DNA of 64,000 nucleotides from Rhodospirillales bacterium (GTDB lineage Bacteria > Pseudomonadota > Alphaproteobacteria > Acetobacterales > Acetobacteraceae): assembly GCA_947447625.1 (NCBI GenBank), contig CANFKS010000006.1, positions 1 through 64,000 of the forward strand, in the 5' to 3' direction. The position numbers and the translations under genes were made by a program. Under the pieces are notes generated by a model. The model saw only the letters and a list, made by a program, of their open reading frames with translations, was not told the DNA's origin and searched no databases. Positions 30,675 to 39,170 of the stretch are shown piece after piece. Position 1 is the stretch's first letter, and each line of letters starts with the position of its first letter.

Positions 30675-31756
30675 TGGCCACCCTCAAACTCACGGCGCTG
30701 CGCAAAAACTTCGGCCCCGTCGAAGTCCTTCACGGCATCGACCTCGCCCTCACATCCGGTGAAATGCTGGTCATCGTCGGCGCCTCCGGCTGCGGCAAAT
30801 CCACCCTCCTGCGCCTCGTCGCCGGCCTCGAAGCCATCACGTCGGGCGCCATCGAACTCGACGGCCGTGACGTCGCCCGGCTCGACCCCGCCGAGCGCGA
30901 CATCGCCATGGTCTTCCAGAACTACGCGCTCTACCCGCACATGTCGGTCTTCGACAACATGGCCTACGCCCTGAAAATCCGCGGCCTCACCAAGCCCGAC
31001 ATCGCCGCGCGCGTTCGGGAAACCGCCGAAATGCTCGGCCTCGCCCCCCTCCTTGCCCGCAAGCCGCGCCAACTCTCCGGCGGCCAGCGCCAGCGCGTCG
31101 CCATGGGCCGCGCCATCGTCCGTCACCCCAAGCTGTTCCTCTTCGACGAACCCCTCTCCAACCTCGACGCCACGCTGCGCGTCACCATGCGCGCCGAAAT
31201 CAAGCGCCTGCAACGCCGCATGGCCGTCACCTCCCTTTACGTCACGCACGACCAGGTCGAAGCCATGACCCTTGGTGACCGCCTGCTCGTCCTCCACGAA
31301 GGACGCGCCGTCCAACTCGCCACGCCCATGGAGGTCTTCGAACGCCCCGCCAACACCTACGTCGCCGGCTTCATCGGGGCCCCGGCGATGAACTTCCTGC
31401 CCGGCGCCCTGAGCCACGGCGGCACCGCCGTCAGCCTTGACCTCGGCCCCGTCATCCCCTTCGCCGACGGCAAGCGCGACGGCGCCGCCGGTCAACGCCT
31501 CACCATCGGCATCCGCCCCGAACACATCGCCCCCGTCCCGCCGGGCACAGACCCCACCGGCCTCGAACTCCAGGTCGACCTGCTCGAACCCCTCGGATCC
31601 GAAACAATCGTCATCGGCCGCCTGCCCAACAACGAACTCCTCTCCGTCAAACTCCCCAAAAACGACGCCCCCACCCACAGCATGCGCGTCGCCTTCCCCG
31701 CCACCCACCTCCATGTTTTTGACGCCGGCACTGGCCTGCGACTGGACCCGACATGA
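30674..31756 (+). CDS. ugpC: ABC transporter ATP-binding protein, UgpC/MalK-like
   Basis: Start MATLKLTALRKNFGPVEVLHGIDLAL; GASGCGKSTLLRLVAG, QLSGGQRQRVAMGRAIVRHPKLFLFDEPLSNLD; TOBE region. Confidence 0.93.
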   Translation: MATLKLTALRKNFGPVEVLHGIDLALTSGEMLVIVGASGCGKSTLLRLVAGLEAITSGAIELDGRDVARLDPAERDIAMVFQNYALYPHMSVFDNMAYALKIRGLTKPDIAARVRETAEMLGLAPLLARKPRQLSGGQRQRVAMGRAIVRHPKLFLFDEPLSNLDATLRVTMRAEIKRLQRRMAVTSLYVTHDQVEAMTLGDRLLVLHEGRAVQLATPMEVFERPANTYVAGFIGAPAMNFLPGALSHGGTAVSLDLGPVIPFADGKRDGAAGQRLTIGIRPEHIAPVPPGTDPTGLELQVDLLEPLGSETIVIGRLPNNELLSVKLPKNDAPTHSMRVAFPATHLHVFDAGTGLRLDPT

Positions 31757-32928
31757 TCAACACACCGCCCTCGGCCCGCGCCCGCGCCCTCGCCCCCCTG
31801 ATCGAAGCCGCCGCCGGCCGCACCGAAGCCGGCACCCAAATCCCGGCCGACCTCCTCGCCGCCCTGCACGAGGCCCGCCTCTTCCGCACCCTGCTCCCCC
31901 GTTCCCTCGGCGGTGACGAAACCACGCCGGCCGAATTCGTCCGCATGATGGAAATCATCGCCGCCGCCGACGCCTCCACCGCCTGGTGCATCGGCCAAAC
32001 CGCGGGCTGCTCCATGGCCTCGGCCTACATGCCCCCCCATGCCGCCCGCGAAATCTGGGGCCGCCCCGACGCCGCGATGGCCTGGGGCTCCGGCCCGCAA
32101 GGCCGCGCCATCCAGGTCCCCGGCGGCTACCGCGTCACCGGAAAATGGGACTTCGCCTCCGGCAGCCGCGGCGCCACCTGGATCGGCGGCCATTCCCGCA
32201 TCATCGACCCCGACGGCTCCATGCGCCGCTGGGCCGACGGCCCGCTGGCCGGCGATCTCATCGAACGCAGCATGATCATGCCCAAATCCGCCGTCACCAT
32301 GCTTGCCAACTGGAACCCGATGGGCCTGCGCGGCACCGGCAGCGACAGCTACGAAGTCACTGACCTCTTCGTCCCCGATGACTTCAGCGTCATCCGCGAC
32401 CACGCGCCCGACCGCCGCGAAGCAGGCCTGCTCTACCGCTTCGTCACCAACCACATCTACGCCAGCGGCTTCGGCGCCGTCGCCCTCGGCATCGCCCGCG
32501 GCGCCCTCGAAGCCTTCACCGCCCTGGCACGCAGCAAAACCCCGCAATCCAGCGCCCGCATGCTGCGCGACAGCCACCACGTCCAAACCCAGATGGCACT
32601 CGCCACCGCCAAACTCGCCGCCGCCCGAACCCTGCTCACCACCACCCTGGAAGACGCCTGGTCCACCCTCAGAAGCTCAGGCGACCTCCCGCTCGACACC
32701 CGCATGGCCATCCGCCTCGCCGGCAGCTTCGCCACCCACCAGGCCCGCGAAGTCATGGATTTCGCCTATCACGAAGCCGGCGCCACCGCGATCTTCCCCA
32801 CCCAGCCCTTCGAACGCCGCTTCCGCGACCTGCACGCCGTCACCCAGCAAATCCAGGCCCGCGCCGCCCATTTCGAAACCGTGGGCGCCCACCTCCTCGG
32901 CGTCGGCACGCCCACCCGCTTCCTCTAG
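31753..32928 (+). CDS. acyl-CoA dehydrogenase-fold flavoprotein (monooxygenase/hydroxylase-like)
   Basis: 391 aa; AALHEARLFRTLLPRSLGGDETTPAEFVRMMEIIAAADASTAWCIGQ..GYRVTGKWDFASGSRGATWIGGH; ATGA overlap with ugpC. Confidence 0.85.
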   Translation: MINTPPSARARALAPLIEAAAGRTEAGTQIPADLLAALHEARLFRTLLPRSLGGDETTPAEFVRMMEIIAAADASTAWCIGQTAGCSMASAYMPPHAAREIWGRPDAAMAWGSGPQGRAIQVPGGYRVTGKWDFASGSRGATWIGGHSRIIDPDGSMRRWADGPLAGDLIERSMIMPKSAVTMLANWNPMGLRGTGSDSYEVTDLFVPDDFSVIRDHAPDRREAGLLYRFVTNHIYASGFGAVALGIARGALEAFTALARSKTPQSSARMLRDSHHVQTQMALATAKLAAARTLLTTTLEDAWSTLRSSGDLPLDTRMAIRLAGSFATHQAREVMDFAYHEAGATAIFPTQPFERRFRDLHAVTQQIQARAAHFETVGAHLLGVGTPTRFL

Positions 32929-33024
32929 AGCCTGATGATTTTTGGTGGAATCACCAAAATCTGAATCAGGCGATCAATCAAAGAGTTAAAGCCTGATGCC
33001 TTCGCCTATCAGGAAAGCATCACG
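32926..33024 (+). repeat. copy A of dispersed two-hairpin repeat
   Basis: TAGAGCCTGATGATTTTTGGTGGAATCACCAAAATCTGAATCAGGCGATCAATCAAAGAGTTAAAGCCTGATGCCTTCGCCTATCAGGAAAGCATCACG. Confidence 0.85.
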
Positions 33025-33026
33025 AT

Positions 33027-33680
33027 CTACAAAATCCCGTATTTCGCAAACACGGCACCCAGCGGGATGCCGGCCTGAAGGTCGGCGAGGGTGCTTTTTT
33101 CGCCTTTGAGTTTTTCGTAGGCGGCGGCAAGCACTGCGGCCTCGATGGCCTGCGGCACGACGACCACGCCGTCAGCGTCGCCGAAGATAAGATCGCCAGG
33201 GCAAACTTTGACACCGGCGCATTCGATGGGAATGTCGACGGCCATGATCTTGCCGCGGCCCTTGCTGTCGAGCGGGCCGATGCCGCCGTGAAACACGGGG
33301 AAGCCCATGGTGCGGATGGCGCGAATATCGCGCACCAGGCCATCCATCAAAGCCCCAGCCGCGCCGCGCACCTTGGAGGCGGTGCTGAGGAGTTCGCCCC
33401 ACGGGGCAATGCGGCCGGTCTTGCCGCAGGAAAACACCGGGATCTCGCCGGGTTGCAGGCTGTCGATCAGGGCGATTTCGTTTTCGTAGGGGTTTTCCCC
33501 TTCGCGGACTTCGTAGACGTCCATGAACAGCGCTGTGCGGGCGCGCCCGACCATCACCGAGGCATCATCGAGCGGGCGGATCGAGGGGGGCATGGCCTGG
33601 TGCATATGGCCCAGGCTGTCCAACACGTCGGACAGCAAGGAGGCAAACAACTTGGTGCGGATATCATCGAGCGCGGCCAT
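33027..33680 (-). CDS. RraA-family protein (4-hydroxy-4-methyl-2-oxoglutarate aldolase/RraA-like)
   Basis: 217 aa; GRARTALFMD..LQPGEIPVFSCG..GELLSTASKVRGAAGALMDGLVRDIRAIRTMGFPVFHGG..PGDLIFGDADGVVVVPQ. Confidence 0.88.
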   Translation of the reverse strand: MAALDDIRTKLFASLLSDVLDSLGHMHQAMPPSIRPLDDASVMVGRARTALFMDVYEVREGENPYENEIALIDSLQPGEIPVFSCGKTGRIAPWGELLSTASKVRGAAGALMDGLVRDIRAIRTMGFPVFHGGIGPLDSKGRGKIMAVDIPIECAGVKVCPGDLIFGDADGVVVVPQAIEAAVLAAAYEKLKGEKSTLADLQAGIPLGAVFAKYGIL

Positions 33681-33814
33681 CGCTTATCCCCTTAATCGAA
33701 CCGCCCGAACTTTGGCCCCCTGCCCTGCCCGCGGTCAACCACCCCCCCTGGACGAACCGGCCCGCAACCCCCTAGGCTTTATCCAACATCAACAACACAA
33801 CGAGGAACCTCCCG

Positions 33815-34915
33815 ATGCGCGCCGCCGTCCTGCATGCTCCGAACACGCCGATGACGATCGAAAACATCGAAATCTCAAAGCCGAAGCGGCGCGAAGTCCT
33901 GATCCGCACTGCCTTCTCGGGCCTGTGCCACTCCGATCTGCATTTCATGGAGGGGCTGTATCCGGCGCCCCTGCCCTGCGTTCTCGGGCATGAGGCGGCC
34001 GGCATCGTCGAGGAGGTCGGCGAGGATGTGACATACGTGAAAAAAGGCGATCACGTCACGACATGTCTCTCGGTGTTCTGTGGGGACTGCCCGCAATGCG
34101 TCACCGGGCATATGAATTTGTGCGAGAACACCGAGGTCAAGCTGGTGCCCGGCCAGTCGCGCCGCTTGTCGTGGAAAGGACAGGTGGTGCATCAGATGAT
34201 GAACCTGTCGGCGTTCGCGGAGCAGATGTGTGTGCATGAGCATGCCATCGTAAAGATCGACCAGGATATCCCGATGGATCGCGCGGCCCTGGTGGGCTGC
34301 GGCGTGGTGACCGGGGTGATGGCCGTGTTCAATGCGGCGCGGGTCGAGCCGGGTTCGACGGTGGCGGTCATCGGCTGCGGCGGCATCGGGTTGTCGGCCG
34401 TCAATGGCGCGGCGCTGGCGGGCGCCGAGCGGATCGTCGCGATCGACACCAATCCGGCCAAGCTCGAAGTGGCGCTGCAGATGGGTGCCACGGATACCAT
34501 CAATGCCTCCAACGTCGATCCGGTGCTGGCGATCAAGGAGATGTTCGGCGGCGCAAAGAACCGCTTTGCCGGCGTGCAGTATTCGTTCGAGGCACTCGGC
34601 AACAAAACGACGGCCGAACAATCCTTCGCGATGCTGAAGCCGGGCGGGCTGGCGACGATCATCGGGATGATCCCGTTCGGCACCAAGATCGAGTTGCATG
34701 GGGCGGACTTCCTGGCAGATCGCAAAATCCAGGGAACATCGATGGGCGGCAACCGGTTCCGGGTGGATATGCCGCGGCTGCTCAACATGTGGAAGCAGGG
34801 GCGGCTGAAGCTCGATCATCTGATCTCGGGGCATATCAAGCTCGAGCAGATCAACGAGGCCTATGCCGAGATGAAGACAACGCCGAATGTGCGCCAGTTG
34901 ATCAAGTTCTTCTGA
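33815..34915 (+). CDS. zinc-dependent alcohol dehydrogenase (MDR superfamily)
   Basis: 366 aa; GLCHSDLHFMEGLYPAPLPCVLGHEAAGIVEEVGEDV..CGDCPQCVTGHMNLCEN..VAVIGCGGIGLSAVNGAALAGA. Confidence 0.93.
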   Translation: MRAAVLHAPNTPMTIENIEISKPKRREVLIRTAFSGLCHSDLHFMEGLYPAPLPCVLGHEAAGIVEEVGEDVTYVKKGDHVTTCLSVFCGDCPQCVTGHMNLCENTEVKLVPGQSRRLSWKGQVVHQMMNLSAFAEQMCVHEHAIVKIDQDIPMDRAALVGCGVVTGVMAVFNAARVEPGSTVAVIGCGGIGLSAVNGAALAGAERIVAIDTNPAKLEVALQMGATDTINASNVDPVLAIKEMFGGAKNRFAGVQYSFEALGNKTTAEQSFAMLKPGGLATIIGMIPFGTKIELHGADFLADRKIQGTSMGGNRFRVDMPRLLNMWKQGRLKLDHLISGHIKLEQINEAYAEMKTTPNVRQLIKFF

Positions 34916-34990
34916 TGCGCGGGGGCGCGGGACAATCCCGCGCCCTCTCCTTGCGGATCAGGCCGATCGCGCGGCCGGCCTGCGGTCGGC

Positions 34991-35692
34991 TCAGGACCAG
35001 CGCAGCCCATGGCGTTCGACCGTCACCGCATCGCCGAGGCGGATGACGTTGGCAGTCTTCGCCAGTTTCGGGGAGCCGGAATAGTAGGCGCGCACCCGCC
35101 CGTCGCCGGCGGGCGTCGGGCGGTCCCAATGGCCGAGGGCAATATAGTCGGCCCCGGTTTCGGCCAGCGCATCGTTGCTGATGAGCCAGGAGCGATGCGC
35201 CTGGTCCGCCCACTCCTCGGGGGGAACATAATGGCCATGCGCCATCACGACATGGAACCGCGCGCCGCGGGCGCGGGGGGCATGGAAGGGCGCCATGTCT
35301 TCAAAGCTGACATGCGGCTTCCCGCTGATCTCAAGGCTTAGCGCCTCGAAGGCAATCACCTCGGGCGCATGGATGCCAAAGACCTGGACATGGGGGAGAT
35401 CGGCAATGCCGGACCGGCGGAAGATGCAGGGGTCGAGCAGCGGATCGTGATTGCCCGGCAGCATCACCACGGGGCGTCCCGCGCCGGCCAGCAGATCGGC
35501 CGCCGCGTGCAGGGCCGCCGGTTTCACCCGCGGATTGTCGAACGTATCGCCCGCCAAAAGGATCACATCGGCGTTGACCTCGGCCGCAGCATGCAGCACG
35601 GCGCGCAGGCCGGGCGTGCCGCTGTGATAGCCGTCGCCGTCGGCATCATCGACATGCACGTCCGAGGTATGGATCAGGACGATGTCGCGCAT
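34991..35692 (-). CDS. metallophosphoesterase (SbcD/Mre11-like)
   Basis: Start MRDIVLIHTSDVHVDD; DVILLAGDTFDN, VMLPGNHDPL, HGHYVPP, ALGHWDRPT. Confidence 0.88.
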   Translation of the reverse strand: MRDIVLIHTSDVHVDDADGDGYHSGTPGLRAVLHAAAEVNADVILLAGDTFDNPRVKPAALHAAADLLAGAGRPVVMLPGNHDPLLDPCIFRRSGIADLPHVQVFGIHAPEVIAFEALSLEISGKPHVSFEDMAPFHAPRARGARFHVVMAHGHYVPPEEWADQAHRSWLISNDALAETGADYIALGHWDRPTPAGDGRVRAYYSGSPKLAKTANVIRLGDAVTVERHGLRWS

Positions 35693-36681
35693 CAGGCGTT
35701 CCGCCGCAGCGCCTCTGGGTTGACGCAGTAGCCCGGGTCGAGCTTGCCGTCGAAATATTCGATCAGGTTCAGCGCAGCGCGGCGGGACATCTTGGCGTAG
35801 CATTCGAGCGGCGCTGCGGCATTGTGCGGCGCGAGGACGACGTTGGGCAAAGCGAAAAGAGGGTTGGCGGGGTCGGGCGGCTCCTGCACGAGAACATCGA
35901 CGCCGGCAGCCTCGATGGTGCCATCGGCCAGGGCCGCGGCAAGGGCGGCTTCGTCGACCAGGCCGCCGCGGGCGGTGTTGATGAGCCAGGCGGTCGGTTT
36001 CATGTGCTTGAGGAAGCCGGCATTGACCATGTGGCGGGTGCTGTCTTCAAGCGGGCAGTGCAGGCTGACGACATCGGCCTTGGCCACGCCTTCCATCAGA
36101 TCGGCGATCGGCTCGTGCCCGTCCGCGGCGATGCGGGGCAGGGGGAAGTTGGGGTCATGCACCATCACGTGCATGCCAAAGGCAGCGCAGAGCCGGGCCA
36201 CGCGGGTGCCGATGCGGCCGTAGCCGACGATCAGGACGCTGCGTTCGGAGAGTTCGTGCATGCGCCGGCCGTGCTGGATCATCCAGGTGCCGGCGCGAAC
36301 GGAGGCGTCGTATTCGACGGTGCGGCGGGCGACGGCGAGCATGAGCATCATCGCGTGTTCGCAGACCGAAAGGTCATTCGCACCATTGACGACGCCGACA
36401 GTGACGCCCTGTCGGGTGCAGGCGGGGATGTCGAGCGTATCGAAGCCGACGCCGAAGCGGCTGACCACGCGCAGTTTCGGCGCGATGGCGAGGAGGTCGG
36501 CCTGGACTTTTTCAAGCCCGACCATGATCCCGTCGGCGTCGGCGATATGGGCGGCGAGTTCCTTTTGCAGCGGCGGGCCGCGGAATTCGGTGGTCAGAAC
36601 CCTGAGTTCGATATCGCTGCGCGCTTCGAGCATGGCCATGGCGGTGGGGTGCAAGGCACGGCAGAGGACGACTTTATACAT
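35692..36681 (-). CDS. D-2-hydroxyacid dehydrogenase (phosphoglycerate dehydrogenase-like)
   Basis: Start MYKVVLCRALHPTAMAMLEARSD; VLIVGYGRIGTRVARLCAAFGM, HCPLEDSTRHMVNAGFLKHMKPTAWLINTARGGLVDE. Confidence 0.93.
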   Translation of the reverse strand: MYKVVLCRALHPTAMAMLEARSDIELRVLTTEFRGPPLQKELAAHIADADGIMVGLEKVQADLLAIAPKLRVVSRFGVGFDTLDIPACTRQGVTVGVVNGANDLSVCEHAMMLMLAVARRTVEYDASVRAGTWMIQHGRRMHELSERSVLIVGYGRIGTRVARLCAAFGMHVMVHDPNFPLPRIAADGHEPIADLMEGVAKADVVSLHCPLEDSTRHMVNAGFLKHMKPTAWLINTARGGLVDEAALAAALADGTIEAAGVDVLVQEPPDPANPLFALPNVVLAPHNAAAPLECYAKMSRRAALNLIEYFDGKLDPGYCVNPEALRRNA

Positions 36682-36745
36682 GATGATCCTGTCGGGCGTT
36701 TCCGTTTCATCGATTTTGCGGGCGCCGGGGCAGGCGCGCAACCCG

Positions 36746-37966
36746 TCATTCGTCATGACCGGCAGCGACTTCATCGCCGGCGCGGTGCCGTGTCTCGGGC
36801 AGGCCGAACCAGACCAGCATCGCGGCAAGGATGCCGGGCACGGCCAGGATCTGAAAGGCGATGGCATTGCCGAACCGGTCCGCCAGGGCGCCGGCGAGAT
36901 AAGTGCTCAAGGCAGCACCGATCCCCATGAACACGCCGACGATGCCCATGGCCAGATTGAAGCGGCCGCGGCGATGGGTGATGTCGGCCACCACCAGGGG
37001 CACCAGAACGCCCATCACGGCGGCGCTGATGCCGTCAAGCGCCTGAAAGCCGATCATCGGCCACGCCGCGCCGTCTCCGGCAAGAAGCAGGGCGCGCACA
37101 GCCATCGCAAGAAAACCGCCGATCAGCACGGCGCGGCGGCCATAGGCCTGGGCCAGCCGCCCGATCTGCGGCGAGAGCATCGCGGCCAGCACCTGCGGGA
37201 CAACGATGGCGGCAGCGACGAACAATTCGACATGGCGCGCATCCTCCCGCGCCACGATTCCGGCGGCGAGCGGTAGCAGGCCGGCATTGCCGAGATAGAA
37301 CAGAAACACGCAGCCGCCGAACATCAGCAGCGCCGGGTCGCTGATCACCTCGCGCCGGGAATGGGGCTCTTCGCGCAGGGCCGATTTGTGGTCGGTCCGC
37401 AGGCGGGCGGTCGCCATGTCCTTGCGGCGGATGCCCCACAGGGCGCCAAGCGCCGCCGCACCGGCCGCAGCCGCGAGAAACAAGGTCGCGCGGTGGGAAT
37501 ACCAGGTGCCGACCACCCCCATCATGCCGGCCGCGAGCACGCTGCCCATCGCCGCGAAGCGGACGTTGTGGCCGAGCCGCTCCCCCAGCCCCTCCTTGCG
37601 CGTCAAAGCCAGCGTGATCGCGGCGATGGCCGGGCCGAGCACACAGCCGGCCGCCCCCTGCATGATTTCGGCCATCAGCACCGGCCCGTGGCCAGGCGAG
37701 ACGCCGATCACCAGGGCGGCAACCATGACCATGACAACCGCCAGTCCGGCGGCGATCCGCTTGTCGCGGGCCGCATCGACCAGCATTCCGGCCGGCACCT
37801 GTGCCGCCATGCTGGCGAGGGCGGCAGCACTCAGCACGCCGCCGATTTCGCTCGCGCTCCAGCCATGGGTCGTCAGATAGACCGACAGGAACGCCCCGAA
37901 CCCCGTCTGCATCAGCGCGACGAGCAGGTTGACACGATTCAGGGCAGTGAGGCTTGGCTTAACCAC
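36746..37966 (-). CDS. MFS transporter (start uncertain)
   Basis: Multi-TM; SVYLTTHGWSASEIGGVLSAAALASMAAQVPAGMLVDAARDKR. The track start (TTG, 38008) lies in a dispersed repeat; GTG at 37966 is more plausible. Confidence 0.85.
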   Translation of the reverse strand: MVKPSLTALNRVNLLVALMQTGFGAFLSVYLTTHGWSASEIGGVLSAAALASMAAQVPAGMLVDAARDKRIAAGLAVVMVMVAALVIGVSPGHGPVLMAEIMQGAAGCVLGPAIAAITLALTRKEGLGERLGHNVRFAAMGSVLAAGMMGVVGTWYSHRATLFLAAAAGAAALGALWGIRRKDMATARLRTDHKSALREEPHSRREVISDPALLMFGGCVFLFYLGNAGLLPLAAGIVAREDARHVELFVAAAIVVPQVLAAMLSPQIGRLAQAYGRRAVLIGGFLAMAVRALLLAGDGAAWPMIGFQALDGISAAVMGVLVPLVVADITHRRGRFNLAMGIVGVFMGIGAALSTYLAGALADRFGNAIAFQILAVPGILAAMLVWFGLPETRHRAGDEVAAGHDE

Positions 37967-37979
37967 AAATCCATCCCGC

Positions 37980-38041
37980 AGCCTGATGATTTCCGACGGA
38001 ATCGCCAAAAACGATCAGACGATCAAACACAGCGTGAGAGC
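37980..38041 (+). repeat. copy B (partial, diverged) of dispersed two-hairpin repeat
   Basis: AGCCTGATGATTTCCGACGGAATCGCCAAAAACGATCAGACGATCAAACACAGCGTGAGAGCG; hairpin-2 module absent. Confidence 0.8.
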
Positions 38042-38925
38042 GCGCCGCGGGCCTCGATCGCGGCAAAGCGGGCCAGCAGTGCCGCGGCACGGCGCACGAC
38101 GGGCACGTCGATCATTTTGCCGTCGAGCGCCACCGCACCGCGGCCTTCGGCGCGTGCGGCCGCGTCCACCTCGATCACCCGGCGCGCGTATTCGACCTCG
38201 CCGGGCGAGGGGGTGAAGGCGCGATTGAGGGGGGCGACCTGGGCCGGGTTGATGCAGGCGGCGCCGGCGAAACCGAGCCGGCGTGAGCGCATCGCCATCG
38301 CCTCGAAGGCGGCGATATCGCCAAAACCAGCCAGGGTGCCGCTCAGCCCGAGCGGCATGACGCCGGCGGCGCGGGCGGCATAGAGGGTGATGGAACGGGC
38401 GACGGCCAAAGCCTCTTCGGAGGGCTCGCTTTCGATTGCGGTGGCGAAATCCTCCGCACCCAGGCCGAGCGCCACCACGCGGGGCGAGGCGCGGGCGATC
38501 GCCTCGGATTTGGCGAGGGCCTCCGGGGCCTCGACCAACACCTGAAACCACAGACGCCCGACCTCAAGCCCGGCAGCGGCCTCGCATTCGCTGACGAGTT
38601 CATCAAGCAGCGCCACATGATCCGCGCCCCGCGCCTTGGTCACGATGATGCCATCCACGCCCGGCACCACGGCCGCCCGCACATCCTCCACCGCCATCGA
38701 CAAAGGCGCGTTGATCCGCACCAGCACATCGGCACCGGCCTGGCGCACCATGGCGGCCGCAGCCGGGATGGCCCGCCGCGCGGCGGCCTTTTCGCCGGGC
38801 GGAACCGCATCCTCCAGGTCAAGCTGGATGCAGTCGGCACCGCGCGTATGCGCCTTCTCGACGAACCGCCCGACATGCGCCGGCACGTACAGACACGACC
38901 GCCAAACCGGCTTTTCCCGCCTCAT
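38023..38925 (-). CDS. HpcH/HpaI aldolase/citrate lyase beta (CoA ester lyase) family
   Basis: Start MRREKPVWRSCLYVPAHVGRFVEKAHTRGADCIQLDLEDAVPPGEKAAAR..GFAGAACINPAQVAPLNRAFTPSPGEVEYARRVI. Confidence 0.9.
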   Translation of the reverse strand: MRREKPVWRSCLYVPAHVGRFVEKAHTRGADCIQLDLEDAVPPGEKAAARRAIPAAAAMVRQAGADVLVRINAPLSMAVEDVRAAVVPGVDGIIVTKARGADHVALLDELVSECEAAAGLEVGRLWFQVLVEAPEALAKSEAIARASPRVVALGLGAEDFATAIESEPSEEALAVARSITLYAARAAGVMPLGLSGTLAGFGDIAAFEAMAMRSRRLGFAGAACINPAQVAPLNRAFTPSPGEVEYARRVIEVDAAARAEGRGAVALDGKMIDVPVVRRAAALLARFAAIEARGALSRCV

Positions 38926-39067
38926 TCCCAAACCCTTCCCGATGCCGCCGTTGCGTGAGGCCGCCACTGTGCACCACAAAGACCCAAACGCAGAACCTCC
39001 GATGGCGCGCATCGAACGCGACGAACTGCCGATGGTCGATCTGCCGTACGGGGATGACGCAAACAAG

Positions 39068-39170
39068 GAGCCTGATGATTTTTGGCGGAACCGCCAAAAA
39101 TCTGAATCAGGCTATCAAACAAAGCGTTAGAGCAGGATGCCTTCGCCTATCGGAAGGCATCCTGCTCTAA
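39068..39170 (+). repeat. copy C (full-length) of dispersed two-hairpin repeat
   Basis: GAGCCTGATGATTTTTGGCGGAACCGCCAAAAATCTGAATCAGGCTATCAAACAAAGCGTTAGAGCAGGATGCCTTCGCCTATCGGAAGGCATCCTGCTCTAA. Confidence 0.93.

Noticed and set aside
37967-38008. TTG-initiated N-terminal extension of the MFS ORF (MAIPSEIIRLRDGF)
   Set aside because: It is encoded within or next to dispersed repeat copy B; an internal GTG at 37966 is a more plausible start.
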